A stretch of 60,000 nucleotides of DNA from Liolophura sinensis (taxonomy: Eukaryota; Mollusca; Polyplacophora; Chitonida; Chitonidae), in contig NC_088307.1 of assembly GCF_032854445.1 (NCBI RefSeq), positions 22,148,017 to 22,208,016 on the forward strand. The letters are read 5' to 3'. Under the pieces are notes generated by a model. It saw nothing but the letters and a program-made list of their open reading frames with translations. It was not told where the DNA came from and searched no databases. Shown here piece by piece: positions 10,060-21,169 of this stretch (its first letter is position 1; each line of letters begins with the position of its first letter). The translations under genes were made by a program, and so were the position numbers.

Positions 10060-10213
10060 CTTGATTGGCTGTCCTGTGAGCAGTATGGTGGGAGGAAACT
10101 CTGCAGAGCCCCGGTAGACCTTCCAACATACGGCTGGAAAAGAAACCAGCATGAGCTGGACCTGAACTCACAGTGACCAAATTGTTGAGAAGCCACTGTG
10201 GCCGATTGCACCA
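10060..10213 (-). mobile_element. SINE family A fragment (3' part)
   Basis: 'gattggctgtcctgtgagcagtatggtgggagg...gaccttccaacatacggctgg...agcatgagctggacctgaactcacagtgacc' is a diverged minus-strand family A copy. It stops where the foldback sequence at 10214 begins; its probable head continues at 10374. Confidence 0.75.
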
Positions 10214-10373
10214 AGCCATTTCTGATTGTCAAAATTTAAAATACCATTGTTGGGCCCTTGAAATTAAAATTCTGACCACTTCATGAGTTTGATTTTAAGA
10301 CAAATGTATCGAAATTTCAAGTTCCAGTACGAAACAATACGCACTGTGACAAGGTTTTAAGTCAGAAATGGCT
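10214..10373. mobile_element. possible foldback (MITE-like) insertion
   Basis: The ends are perfect 12-bp inverted repeats, AGCCATTTCTGA (10214-10225) and TCAGAAATGGCT (10362-10373). An inner pair CTTGAAATT/AATTTCAAG also folds. The 160-bp piece separates two parts of one minus-strand SINE. No coding capacity. Confidence 0.45.
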
Positions 10374-10440
10374 CTGTGGGATGAGCCCCAAGGTCATTCC
10401 ACCGCGCTGGCACGCTTATCACCCTGGCCACGGAGCCTTA
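10374..10440 (-). mobile_element. SINE family A fragment (tRNA-like head)
   Basis: 'ccaaggtcattccaccgcgctggcacgcttatcaccctggccacggagcc' is the reverse complement of the SINE A head with its A-box-like region. Probably the rest of the copy at 10060-10213. Confidence 0.65.
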
Positions 10441-11243
10441 CCCCCCATCAAATGTATCAAAGATTTGCAGTAATAATATGAACACGGCGTGAATGTGTAG
10501 ACTTGTGTAAAAATCGCAATAGTGATGTGAACACAATGAGAAATAATACTGAGGCTGTAATACTGAGTTCTCTTCCCTTTAGACAACATCCAGCTGAAAA
10601 TCCACCTACGTAAATACAAGGTCCAACATGACTCACACCAAAAGGTCTCTGGAATCTTCCTGGACAGTTTATTAATGGAAAAGCGAAATAAATAAAGTGC
10701 AGGGAATAGAAACCATTGGAATTATAGCATTTGAAGTGCAAGAGCTACTACATAGGCTAACTTCCTGGATATAGAATATTTCTTTGAAATTCCAGTTTTC
10801 TTTTGTGAGTTTGTTGAACCTGGCACGATGTAATAAGAACACATTCCCAGCTATAGGTCTGGGTTCATGAGCCGAGTTAGAAGATTTTTATTAGATTTGT
10901 TTGACTAAATTTGCTTGAACATGTGTCAAATATTCGAGTAGACAACTCTGTTTGAGCAACGGCTGTAGGGTGTTAAAATCAGGCCTACATATAAATTTTT
11001 GATTACTGTTGTTCGTGAATTAAAGTAGATATCAGATAAAAAAAACAACATAGGACACTGTCCAGGAAATTAGTTCAATTTATTCTGTTAGATTTTTTCC
11101 AACCGTGTAAAATGGGTTTAAAACAGAAGGTAGTAGTGATGTCACATCTATATTTTTGTTTGAAATAATCCGTTTCAAGGTCCTTTGGGCGAATGCATTA
11201 CTAAATGTGTATGAATTTTGAATGACGGAATCATCAGCAGTCT
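10441..11243. other. no recognised feature
   Basis: AT-rich intergenic sequence. Short frames on both strands show no family resemblance or splice-linked coding pattern. Confidence 0.5.
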
Positions 11244-11244
11244 G

Positions 11245-11425
11245 TGTGAAACTGGTATTTACTGTAGAATGGCCTGTTTTGAACAGTAAAATGCAAGGTG
11301 ACCAATGGTGACGTGAAACTGGTATTTAGTGTAGAATGGCCTGTTTTGAACAGTAAAATGCAAGATGCCGTGAAACTCATATTTACTGTGTAAAGGCCCG
11401 TTTCCGACAGTAGAATGCAGAGTGC
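11245..11425 (+). repeat. threefold tandem repeat with internal hairpin
   Basis: Units start with 'gtgaaactgg/gtgaaactca' at 11245, 11313 and 11370 (68 and 57 bp apart). The first has TACTGTAGAATGGCC...GAACAGTA, whose ends (TACTGT/ACAGTA) can pair. Confidence 0.7.
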
Positions 11426-12243
11426 CTGGCGTAAAGCCGTCATTCACTACATCCTGTGTTGTGTTCTCTGGGGTCAGGCTTTGTGTGGCGGGGACAATAC
11501 AGGTAAAGAAACCGACAGAGGCTCAGGGGCATTCGTGATTGTGTAGGGGTAACGCTCACCGTGCAGGTGACCTTATTGGGCTCAGTGCAAGTATCAGCGG
11601 TATGAAAGCCCTTGTGGCAAATAGCTGGGTTAAAGCTACATGTAAGCATATGCTTGAAAGACACTGAAGGGGGATTGTGTTGTCAGGACACTCAGCTGTC
11701 AAATTCCCAACCCCCAAGCAGAGTGTATTAATTGACGTCAAAAGACCTAACTAAAGTTGTTTCAAAACTGAAATTTTCTGAAAACCAGCTCTTAAAGCAA
11801 ATGCGAGAAGCAACATGGACGCCTACGCTTTTTTTTTTGTTTCTTTTTTGTTTTTGTTAAAAATCCATTAACGTAAGCTATAGTCAAGCGAGTATAGGTC
11901 TATATAGCAAGGTGGTGCAGAGAGGTTAACTGCACCTAAAGGGGCGCTAACCATGCATTTTTTGACTGCCGTGCAGTAGATACTGGACGTTGGTGATTGG
12001 GTTTTTATAAAGGAAACTTGAAAAACAGCATGGACTTATTTTATGTAGGAGAGTAGAGGTCTATATATAATATACCGGTAAATGTAAGATACAGTAAAGC
12101 GAGTTTGTAGGAAGCTGTTAAAGCCACACAGACAATGGCTGTAGTCTAAAGTGATTCTTTGAGTATTGTACAGTAATTGCTCTACGTTAGCTCTCAGCTG
12201 TCAGTGGGAAATGTATCTAATCTAATTCGATCTCCACCCACTC
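11426..12243. other. no recognised feature
   Basis: Contains poly-T/GTTTT tracts near 11830-11860. No gene or repeat family was recognised. Confidence 0.45.
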
Positions 12244-12355
12244 CATGGCAGCGTGGACTTGCCCTGCCTATAAAAGGCACAGTATGTGTACACGCACGTA
12301 ATGATTCCTCATCGTCATATGACTAACAAATTGTCAAGTACGACGTAAAAACACA
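12244..12355 (+). mobile_element. SINE family B 3' fragment
   Basis: 'gcgtggacttgccctgcc', 'gtgtacacgcacgtaatgattcctcatcgtcatatgactaacaaattgtcaagtacgacgtaaa' matches the last third of family B (compare 25570-25680). Confidence 0.7.
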
Positions 12356-12387
12356 GGCATACTAATATGAAAGCATAAGTTTTAAGC

Positions 12388-12560
12388 CATTGATGGCAAT
12401 TCTCCTTTTCCACGTCGATTGTTGGCACCAATTCCCCTTTTCCACGTCACTCGCTGACACCACCTGCCCTTTTCTTCATCAATCGCGGACATTTCCCTTT
12501 TCACGTCAATTGCTGACACCAATTCCCCTAACCGGAATTAACCGCGGACACCTATTCCAC
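12388..12560 (+). repeat. about 37-bp degenerate tandem repeat
   Basis: Four to five units of the type 'ttttccacgtcaattgctgacaccaattcccc', heavily diverged. Confidence 0.6.
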
Positions 12561-12565
12561 ATTTT

Positions 12566-13422
12566 CAAGTCAGCCAACTACACAAATTCCCAAACAATAC
12601 CTCAGTCTCAAGCTTATAGCTATTCTTCAGATCAAAGAACTTAGGACCCAAGTACAAGATATCTTCAAACCAAAGCCTTCCTAAGAACAATCTCTGTGCA
12701 TAATGCAACTTCCTGACATGCTAGAGTTGGGGCAAGATTAAAACCCACTTTTGGAACAGAAGGAGTGTACGCTGTTGGGAGACATTATGTTCTTTCAGTT
12801 GACGAGATTAAGGTCATCGGAATTGCAATCGAAAATGTCCTAAAACAATTAATTTCATTAATATATATACACTTAGTAGACACTATAAATGTCTCTCTAA
12901 AAGTTCTCTTGATATTAGTCCACTGGAAAGAACACGTGGCTTAAAAGCTTGTGGCATGGTTATTGGGGTCACTTTGTCATAAAAATGTATGTGATAAATT
13001 TTGTATGAGTGCACATACATGATACTATAAGCAAATGGGAGTCCAATTTCCTGTGTAGCTGTCTCTGATAGCCCATCTCAATTTGTTGTCAAATTGCTTC
13101 ACCTCGGGTGATACTGTACGCGATCACCACATAACGGGACTGATGGGAACGTTACATGCTCTGCCGAGTGCTGACTCATCGTGTACATAGGACAATGGGA
13201 AATGTGAACATCAATAATACTGTTGATTGGCTCCAAAGGTCGTCCTTACTGATGGACACACTTTTTTTCAGATGGTATATAAAACGACGTCAATATATAT
13301 ATGTATAGCCTACATATACACGTATACATGAATGCGTAACGAAAGATGCATTCATGCATTTTCAAAACCACCTCAGAATTTTTTTATTGATGGCCAGACT
13401 AAAATTTGGGTATATTACTTCC
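12566..13422. other. no recognised feature
   Basis: AT-rich sequence with short TA-rich stretches at 12861-12871 and 13292-13300. Confidence 0.45.
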
Positions 13423-13432
13423 TATTTTATGC

Positions 13433-13784
13433 GTCTGCTTGTAAATTGGGAGACCAGGGTTCAAATCCGGGTCGAGCCATACAAAAGACTTTAAAAATGG
13501 TACTTGCGGGCGGTCTTGCTTGGCGCTCAGCACTGAGGTTAGAGCAAGAAAACATGACTGGTTGGACTGGTGTTAGTATAATGTGACTAGGTGAGGTGTC
13601 ATGTCTCTTTTCTGGTGTTTTCGGCATGGTACTTCATTGACAGCAGAACTTTGGCGGCATTGATTCGCCATGGCACAAGAAGACAAATCATCTGTTCACA
13701 CACCTAATGACTCCTTCTCGTCATATGACTGAAAAATTGAAAACTGAAAACTTCGACGTTCAACCTCAAGCATTCATTCATTCT
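13433..13784 (+). mobile_element. SINE family B copy with 10-bp target-site duplication
   Basis: TATTTTATGC flanks it at 13423-13432 and 13785-13794. The B-box-like GGTTCAAATCC is at 13458-13468, followed by 'gggtcgagccatac' and the family body, ending in an ATTC-repeat tail. The A-box half of the head is missing (5' truncation). Confidence 0.85.
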
Positions 13785-14036
13785 TATTTTATGCCTATTC
13801 CCTATTTCTCCGATGTTAATTGCGTAAGAATTGGGTGTCTCAAAGATATCGAGTCACCCCCTGGCTAAACCTATGATTTCACATTTGTGTAGCGTGTTTA
13901 GTACTGACTGCATTGTATGTACCGTAGCATCATGTATGCAGTTTTCATGTGTGTCACAGTATCATATATAGTACGGTATGATAATTATAAGGTTACAGTG
14001 ACAGAAGTATTACAGTACATACTAGTCGTGTGTATG

Positions 14037-14345
14037 ACAGTATCATGGGAATCACAGTACCCTAGAACCCCAGAATCATGAGAATCACTGTATCATGGAA
14101 ATCACGGTATCATGGGAATCACAGTGTCTATTGGTGCATCATGTGTATAACATTATCGGGTGTATTATGTGTATCACAGTATCATGAGAATGGCAGTATC
14201 ATAGAACCACAGTATCATGAGAATCACAGTATCAAGGGAATCACAGTACCATGGGAGTCACAGTTTCGTGGGAGTCACAGTCACTAGTGGTGCAGCCTAT
14301 GTATTGCATTATCAAGTGTATTATGACAATCACAGTATCATGAGA
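14037..14345 (+). repeat. short-period repeat of 'atcacagtatcatggga'
   Basis: Degenerate units of about 15-17 bp built from 'gtatcatgagaatcacagtatca'. It runs directly into the longer 116-bp units and shares their 'cacagtatca' words, so the higher-order array probably grew from it. Confidence 0.75.
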
Positions 14346-14818
14346 ATCACAATATCATGGGAATCACTATGTCCAGTGATGCATCTGTATATTCCATTAC
14401 ATTATTTAGTGTCACGCTGTGAGAAGTTTCACAGTATCACGTGTATCACAGTCTCGTGAGAATGACAATATCATTGGAATGGCAATGTCCAGTGATGCAT
14501 CTGTATATTCCATTACATTATTTAGTGTCACGCTGTCAGAGGTTTCACAGTATCACGTGTATCACAGTCTCGTGAGAATGACAATATCATTGGAATGGCA
14601 ATATCCAGTGATGCATCTGTATATTCCATTACATTATTTAGTGTCACGCTGTGAGAGGTTTCACAGTATCACGTGTATCACAGTCTCGTGAGAATGACAA
14701 TATCATTGGAATGGCAATATCCAGTGATGCATCTGTATATTCCATTACATTATTTAGTGTCACGCTGTCAGAGGTTTCACAGTATCACGTGTATCACAGT
14801 ATCGTGAGAATCACAATA
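14346..14818 (+). repeat. 116-bp satellite, four copies
   Basis: The word 'atcattggaatggcaat' recurs at 14471, 14587 and 14703, with an older copy near 14355. The units alternate GCTGTGAGA and GCTGTCAGA, a hint of a 232-bp dimer. Plus-strand frames here are by-products of the repeat. Confidence 0.9.
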
Positions 14819-15120
14819 TTTAATAATATGTACCATAGTACCATGTTGTTAGTGTACAATAACCTAACTACCGTAATGTCAAGGGTGTCACATTTGAGCT
14901 ATCGAGGTACTGAAAAAGGCATGGATTGACTATGACGCCCATGGATTGTATCAAACTATGCTTCACACCACTTTAGCATTGAAAGTTCCTGGCCAATGCC
15001 ACGTTGTATCTATGAACAGTTGCAATCAAAGCGCAACTGAGATACATATCTTATTATGGACAACGTATATACTAGCATGGTACACAATTTGAACGCTGAC
15101 TTCACCCTTTCGTCTAGAGG

Positions 15121-15371
15121 AGGGCCTCCGTGGCTCAGTTGGTTAGCGCACTTGCTTAGCGTAATGACACAGGAGCGTCTCGCCAGTGTTGTCGCTGTGA
15201 GTTCAAGTTCAGCTCATACTAGCTTCCTCTCCGGCCGTAAGTGGGAAGGTCTTCCAGCACCCTGCGGATGATCGTGGGTTTCCCCCGGGCTCTGCCCGGT
15301 TTCCACCTACCATAATGCTGGCCGCCGTCGAATAAGTGAAATATTCTTGAGTACAGCGTAAAACCAATCAA
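15121..15371 (+). mobile_element. SINE family A, full-length reference copy
   Basis: This is the most complete copy. The tRNA-like head starts 'agggcctccgtggctcagtt'; the A-box-like TGGCTCAGTTGG is at 15131-15142 and the B-box-like GTTCAAGTTC at 15201-15210. The body has 'ctgcggatgatcgtgggtttcccccgggctctgcccgg', and the 3' end is 'cttgagtacagcgtaaaaccaatcaaa' without an AAAT tail. No clear target-site duplication. Confidence 0.9.
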
Positions 15372-15394
15372 AACGTTCGGCTTGATCATACCCT

Positions 15395-15610
15395 GCGCCT
15401 TTTCAACATTACTGAAAACTGTTGATTTCTTCTCTTTGCATTATTCTGCCCTTATTTCGTACTTCATATACTTTCCTATTTTTTTAGTCGTTTTGGGAAT
15501 TGGCCTTGCGGGTTACTGACGTGGAAAGTACATATTAGTTGACGGATGGTATGCGAATGTCTTTTCCGACACACTGATTCATAGATTTTGTCAAGTGACT
15601 CTCTAATTCA
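15395..15610 (+). repeat. interspersed repeat E
   Basis: 'ccttttcaacattactgaaaactgttgatttcttctctttgca' and 'gttttgggaattggccttgcg...gacgtgg...gtatgcgaatgtct' recur at 25909-26098; the second part also recurs at 24829-24935. Confidence 0.65.
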
Positions 15611-16355
15611 CCATAACTGTATGTACGGTGACGTTGACATAGTCCTCCTGAACACGACAAGGTATAAAATCTTGATCAGTCAACTCAGGCCACTTTAGTG
15701 GTTTTCACGAGATCTCACGAGATCCAGAACATTCAGAACTTGCTGACTAAGGGCTATCCAAATAATCCAATTCCACTTCTGCTGTATCGTGTGTGCAGTC
15801 TGTCGTGTCATTGACGGCACTAAGACACTTTCCCACGAAATGCAAGTTCACATGCTATTCATATAAGCACAGAAACACATTACTAATTGCTCTAGACAAA
15901 TTATCTCTACTTTTGCACGCAAGAGAGATTTCATTTTTAGCGCACTGACACTGGAAGACTATCTCGGAGATCATTGACAAGAGAGAAACGATCCGTGGTA
16001 AACAGACTATGCCGGAAATTTTGGCAAAGGGCCCATATTCTCTAATCAAATCAAATTTCTATATTTACCAAGAATATCTCTAATCACTGTCTTTCAGTAA
16101 ATATCAGATTCGTACGTACACTGTTTATCAAATGATGTTAAAATGATTATTTAAGTTTTGAAAAAGTTAAATTTGCGACCCCTTCGTGGATTTTAGGGAC
16201 TTTATTACCGATACTTAGCGGTAACATCTGTGTAAACGAGGCTGATGTGGTGTGAAAGTTTGGGCTGTTCTGAAAAGACAACAAAACTTCCGTCGGGTTT
16301 GCGTTGAATGAGTTATTTGCCGGTAATAATCTCCGGTATGGCCTTTTAAGCACCA
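15611..16355. other. no recognised feature
   Basis: A/T-rich sequence. 'cacgagatctcacgagatc' at about 15708-15726 is a 10-bp direct doublet. No gene was recognised. Confidence 0.45.
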
Positions 16356-16366
16356 TGTAAGCTTTT

Positions 16367-16598
16367 GATTTTTTTTTTTTTTTGATTGGTGTTTTACGCC
16401 GTACTAATGAATATTTCACTTATACGACGGCGGCCAGCATTATGGTGGGTGGAAACCGGGCAGAACCCGGGGGAAACCCACGACCATCCGCAGGTAGCTG
16501 ACAGACCTTCCCACATACGGCCGGAGAGAAAGCCAGCATGAGCTGGACTTGAACTCACAGCGACCGCATTGGTGAGAGACTCCTGGGTCATTACGCTG
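16367..16598 (-). mobile_element. SINE family A with 11-bp target-site duplication
   Basis: TGTAAGCTTTT flanks it at 16356-16366 and 16599-16609. Sequence identity to other copies is high. The tail is a plain poly-T (minus-strand poly-A), not AAAT. About 35 bp of the head, including the A-box-like part, is missing. Confidence 0.92.
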
Positions 16599-16689
16599 TG
16601 TAAGCTTTTCACTATACACTAATCTGACACAAAAATGTATGCTGAACTTGTGTGAAACTGTTAGGTTTTTACATGTATATGTCGCATGA

Positions 16690-17490
16690 TTATGTTTGTT
16701 GCAAAGCACACTCTGTAAGATTCTGCCCAATTAGTGGCTTAAGAAATTTGCTGCAAAGTGCCGTTTTTTGGACATTGTGTGTATTGTTTGACGTGAAGAT
16801 GTTTGTTCAGATTTGTTGCAAAGCACACTCTGTAAGATTCTGCCTAATTAGTCTGCCACCAAGACGACGTGCCTTTAGGGTTTACTGCAAAGTACACTTT
16901 CTTGGACATTGTGTGCACATTCTGACGTGAAGATGTATGTTCAGGTTTGTTGCAAGGCACATTTTCTTGGACAATGTGTGCACATTCTGACGTGAAAATG
17001 TATGTTCAGGTTTGTTGCCAAGCACACTTTCTTGGACATTGTGTGCACATTCTGACGTGAAGATGTATGTTCAGGTTTGTTGCCATGCACACTTTCTTGG
17101 ACATTGTGTGCACATTCTGACGTGAAGATGTATGTTCAGGTTTGTTGCAAGGCACACTTTCTTGGTCATTGTGTGTATAATCTGACGTGAAGATGTATGT
17201 TCAGGTTTGTTGCAAGGTACACTTTTTTGGACATTGTGTGTATAATCTGAGGTGAAGATGAATGTTCAGGGTTGTTGCAAAGCGCATTTTTTTGGGCATT
17301 GCTTGTACAATCTGACACAAAGATGTAGTAACTACATGTATGTTCAGATTCATTGCAAAGCACATTGTTTTGGAGTTTGCATATATAACCTGATACAAAT
17401 ATGTATGTAGTCCTGCATGTTCGTTGTAAAGCACACTTTTTTGACTTTGCATATGTAATGTGACACGAAGATGTCGTATGTTCAGTTTCG
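16690..17490 (+). repeat. 65-bp satellite array
   Basis: The word 'atgttcaggtttgttgc' recurs exactly 65 bp apart at 16937, 17002, 17067, 17132 and 17197, with diverged units on both sides (about 12 in all). Long minus-strand frames through it (17166-17606) come from the repeat. Confidence 0.9.
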
Positions 17491-17494
17491 TTAC

Positions 17495-18742
17495 ATTTTT
17501 GGACGTTATCAAGTGAAAAAGTGTGCAATGCAAACCTTTTAAATTTAGCCATGTTTTTATTACCAAAATGAATTGTTTTTCTTTTCTTCAAACTAACAGT
17601 TTGCAATTCGTGAATTGTGGGCGTTTTAATGTACTAGTTATACGCATTACGTGACAGGCAGGTGTTCTAGAATTTTCTACTCTATATTATATGGTGTATT
17701 CATTTTATTCGTGGGCCTATTTCATTGGATAGCTCACACTCCTCTTGCTTTGTGTAAAATCTGTGTACGTACGTTGGTAACCACACTTTGTTGGACGAGA
17801 GCTAACTTGAAAGAGATGTTGCATTATTCCTAAGGGAGCAAGCACGTGCATGTATGGTACTGACATGGGCATTCTCCCGGTATTTGAAAACCAAATGCCG
17901 ATTGTGTCATTCAGAGCTTTGAAAATTTAGCTTTCCCACGAGGTTAGAATCCGGTTTTAGTTGTAGTGGTTTAAATCTTTTATAAATTAATATTGAGTGT
18001 GTTTTGTATAGAATTAGTCAGCCACCAGTAGTTGGCCTCGGTTTGAAGCGTGAGCTGGATAAGCAAGTTTTTTTGTGTGTGTGCGTATGTGTAGTTTCTC
18101 AAGGTCACTGTGTCAAAAACAAAAATGAGATTGTCGTGAATCATTTTGCACCTTCACGGATCTCGACGATCAAGTGCTCATCAACATGTGAAAGGAGATA
18201 TCGCGTGAGCTGCGAGCCATGGGCATGTTGTTACCAAGGCAACGGTCACCGTGACTTTAGGAATCCTTATTGGACGATACAATTTAAGAGACGAGTCAGC
18301 AAATTCAAGTGTGATTTTTTTATGTAACATTAATATGTACATCTATTTCAAGTGTAAAAGATATCACGCGTAGAATTTAAATTTAAAAAGTGCTTTGAGA
18401 TTTGTATTGTGAGATTTGACCCATTGATCTACATGTTTACAACGATTTCATTGTTGACTTTGCACGCAGGCTTTTTGCAAATGCCGAATCATATACACCG
18501 AATTAATATAATCAGTACAGGGATATTATATATGTAAAACTTTCAATTCTACATGCATAATTTTCAGATATGCGTGGGCCTGCGAGATGTGCCGCGAAAC
18601 TGTGAATTCATAGCTTATCCGATATTATCTTGCAAAAAAAGTTTGAGTTAAATGCGTTAATATATGCCAGATGTGATTACAACACAGCATTTTGAGTAAT
18701 TCTACACCAGTGACGTCTAATAAGTCGCAATTAATATCGCTG
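17495..18742. other. no recognised feature
   Basis: AT-rich. A 107-codon plus frame at 18004-18327 has no recognisable domain and no splice context that supports it. Confidence 0.45.
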
Positions 18743-18893
18743 TTTTTGTTTTTTTTTTACCTAATTCTGCTTTAGCCATGTCCTGAAATTTGCTACTATT
18801 TAATCTTTTACCTGAACAGGTATAGAATAAAACATTAACTGAGGTAAATTGACAAGAAACAATATTTCACCAGTCATTTGTCAATAATCACCT
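18743..18893 (-). repeat. interspersed repeat D, truncated
   Basis: It starts with poly-T then 'acctaattctgc', 'ttgctactatttaat', 'gaataaaacattaactgaggtaaattgacaa' and 'caccagtcatttgtcaataatcacc', matching 44407-44585. The 'gttttactctctatg' end is missing. Confidence 0.7.
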
Positions 18894-19033
18894 TGAAGTC
18901 ACTCTCTGTGCTGGAAGTCTTTTATTATATTGTCATTTATATTATATAAGTCCTATTATATTAGAGAGCGGGACGTGGTCATGCCGTTAATGTACGTGTT
19001 AAGGAGATGACATATGACATGTGCCACAATATA

Positions 19034-19137
19034 TTTATTTATTTGATTGGTGTTTTACGCCGTACTCAAGAATATTTCACTTATACGACGGGAAACCCGC
19101 GAACATCTGCAGGTTGCTGACAGACCTTCCCACGTAC
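19034..19137 (-). mobile_element. SINE family A, deleted copy with 12-bp target-site duplication
   Basis: TGCCACAATATA occurs at 19022-19033 and 19138-19149. The copy lacks the head and also about 45 bp of the body (cacttatacgacg joins directly to ggaaaccc), so it is both 5'-truncated and internally deleted. Confidence 0.88.
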
Positions 19138-19377
19138 TGCCACAATATACTTAAAGCGTGCACAATGACGTCAGGGGTTTGTGATTTACTCCTGTCATTC
19201 CTGTATGTTTCCTCCATGATATACTGCCATCGGGTAAATGAAAAATTTTTGAGTTTGACAGTAAACAGCAATCCAAAAAATCAAAAGCTCGTAGCCAGTG
19301 TATTTTAGTATAGATGTATATATAATTACCTCATTGCACTAAACTTACGCTAATGGACATGTTACATTGCCCGGAAT

Positions 19378-19516
19378 GTCAAGGTGACGTTACTGGATGA
19401 ATAAAGTTTGGTCTGCTGTTGGTGGTGTCAAACCAGTGCCTGTTGGCATGCTAGAGGTGTCATTGGTGTCAAGGGGAAGTCACCGGATGAATGTGGTTCG
19501 GTGATATGGTGTCACT
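19378..19516 (+). repeat. diverged direct duplication
   Basis: 'tcaaggtgacgttactggatgaataaagtttggt' and 'tcaaggggaagtcaccggatgaatgtggttcggt' are about 91 bp apart, each followed by a 'ggtgtca' word. Confidence 0.5.
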
Positions 19517-20026
19517 GTGAGATGACATTAGGTTCTGTTTGACTTTGGTGCTCATAAAAAACGTTAAATGTTAATGTTAAATTCCAACACAAGAACCTGT
19601 GTTGTTTTCATTCAACACGGGAATGTGTTACCCCAACAGAACATGTGTTAAATAAATGAGAAGTGCACATATCTGAGTTACAAAATAATAGGACACAAAA
19701 TTGTGTTGAATCCAAACTGAGGTAATTCATGCGATACAACAAAAACGTGTGTATTTTTGTGTATAACATCATACACATCTTGTGTTCAGTTCTTTTAACG
19801 GAAGGCCATGTGTTCAGTCGACACAAGACAGAGTTGTTCAAATATGACACTTTTCTTGGAAAGAACAAAAGTTTGTGCCCATACAACACAAGTGTTTTCT
19901 GTAGTTGGTGTCCAGCTAAGTCAGCAGAAAAGGTATGGTCTCTGCTGTGTCCCGATGATGAGACTAAATACGCCGATGTCAGAATATTTATATGAACATC
20001 CAATCACAAAGACCTAACTGTGGTAA

Positions 20027-20111
20027 ACGATAGGCCGCATTTCACCGCTTTCGAATGGCCAGTTGCCAGTGATCCCATTGTCGACGCTGTTCTGGTTTTA
20101 CTCTCTATGCA
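20027..20111 (-). repeat. interspersed repeat D, end fragment
   Basis: 'gcatttcaccgctttcgaatggccagttgccagtgatcccattgtcgacgctgttctggttttactctctatgc' matches the right part of 44407-44585. Confidence 0.7.
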
Positions 20112-20169
20112 GTATTGCTTTTATTATACTGTCACTTTCTTTGCAGACTAACAACACTTTTAAACGGGT

Positions 20170-20375
20170 ACCAATTCCATTGGAACACCTTGTCGATGAC
20201 ACCAGACGTGACACCTCACCCTGTGGCATTAGACTTACTCCGAGCAGACCAAAACTTAGCCCATTTCCTTAGTTATCGATCAAGGTTTCAGGCATGACCT
20301 GCCTCGGGATTGAAACCCGGACCTCTCGCATATAAAGCACCTGCTCTGCCACTCGGCCATAGCAAGGCTGTCGGG
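20170..20375 (-). mobile_element. SINE related to family B with a Leu/Ser-tRNA-like head
   Basis: On the minus strand 'tatggccgagtggcagagca' (A-box-like TGGCCGAGTGG) and 'gtccgggtttcaatcccgag' (B-box-like GGTTTCAATCC) lead into a body with 'ttttggtctgctcggagtaagtctaatgccacagggtgaggtgtcacgtctggtgtc'. That body resembles family B's 'actggttgacccggtgtcagtataatgtgactgggt'. The 3' end is missing. It is not a functional tRNA gene: no acceptor-stem pairing was found. Confidence 0.6.
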
Positions 20376-20861
20376 ATTGTTTGACAAGGTTGGCTCTTGT
20401 GCCCGGTGTAACATGGTGTAACCTCTGTCATTAATAAAGCGGTGGTATTGTAAAGAAACCAATTTCATAGATACCGCCTAATCACAAGGGATCCATTGTC
20501 CCCATGGATATGTCATGAACGGTTGGCTCATAGTATGAGAAATTTTTTTCCTCACTCGAAGCTATCATGCAGAGACTGAAAGTATATACAAGTAGATGTA
20601 AATCGTACAGGGCTATATTTTACACGTGTTGAGCTTTAATTTCAGGTTGATCGATCAAAGCTTTCTTGTGATGCTATTACTTTACTAACGCCTTCAGGTG
20701 GAGAATTACATCATACAATGAACAACTGTTGTGTCGCGGACGGTTGGGTGAAGTAGTTATCTTACAATGAGCATACTCTGTAGACATAGAATTTCTAGTA
20801 TTTCACTGTAGACACATTTGAGAGGATCCCTTGAGTTATTTCTCTTCTCTTCTCTTCTCTA

Positions 20862-20962
20862 GTTGTGACACTGTGCAGGCACTCTAAGTGTGACACTATG
20901 CGGGCATCTAGTTGTGACATTGTGCAGGCACTCAAGTTGTGGCAGTGTGCGTGCACTCTGAA
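20862..20962 (+). repeat. about 31-bp tandem repeat after a TCTCT tract
   Basis: Four diverged units of 'agttgtgacactgtgcaggcactct', preceded by (cttct)n at 20840-20861. Confidence 0.7.
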
Positions 20963-20987
20963 GAGGAAGTTTAGTCTCTGTATTATT

Positions 20988-21140
20988 TATTTGATTGGTT
21001 TATTTGATTTGATTAGTGTTTTACGCCGTACACAAGAATATTTCACTTATACGATGGCGGCCGGCATTATGGTGGGACGAAACCGGGCAGACCCCGGGGG
21101 AAACCCAAGACCATCCACCTGTTGCTGGAAGACCTTGTTC
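20988..21140 (-). mobile_element. SINE family A, 5'-truncated
   Basis: 'gattagtgttttacgccgtacacaagaatatttcacttatacgatggcggccggcattatggtgggacg...gaccatccacctgttgctggaagacctt'. Minus orientation. It ends at the 'cttccagcaacctg' position of the consensus. Confidence 0.85.
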
Positions 21141-21169
21141 ATGTTTTACAAACGATCTATAAACCATGG

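Noticed and set aside
15121-15210. tRNA gene (also 20315-20375 and 25303-25385)
   Set aside because: A- and B-box-like words are present but no full cloverleaf or acceptor stem forms, and the sequence continues into SINE bodies.
17166-17606. 146- and 121-codon minus-strand frames
   Set aside because: Both lie on the 65-bp satellite and repeat with it. There is no sign of selection for protein.
18004-18327. 107-codon plus frame
   Set aside because: No recognised domain; it includes a GTGTGTGCG run and lacks support from splice sites or codon bias.
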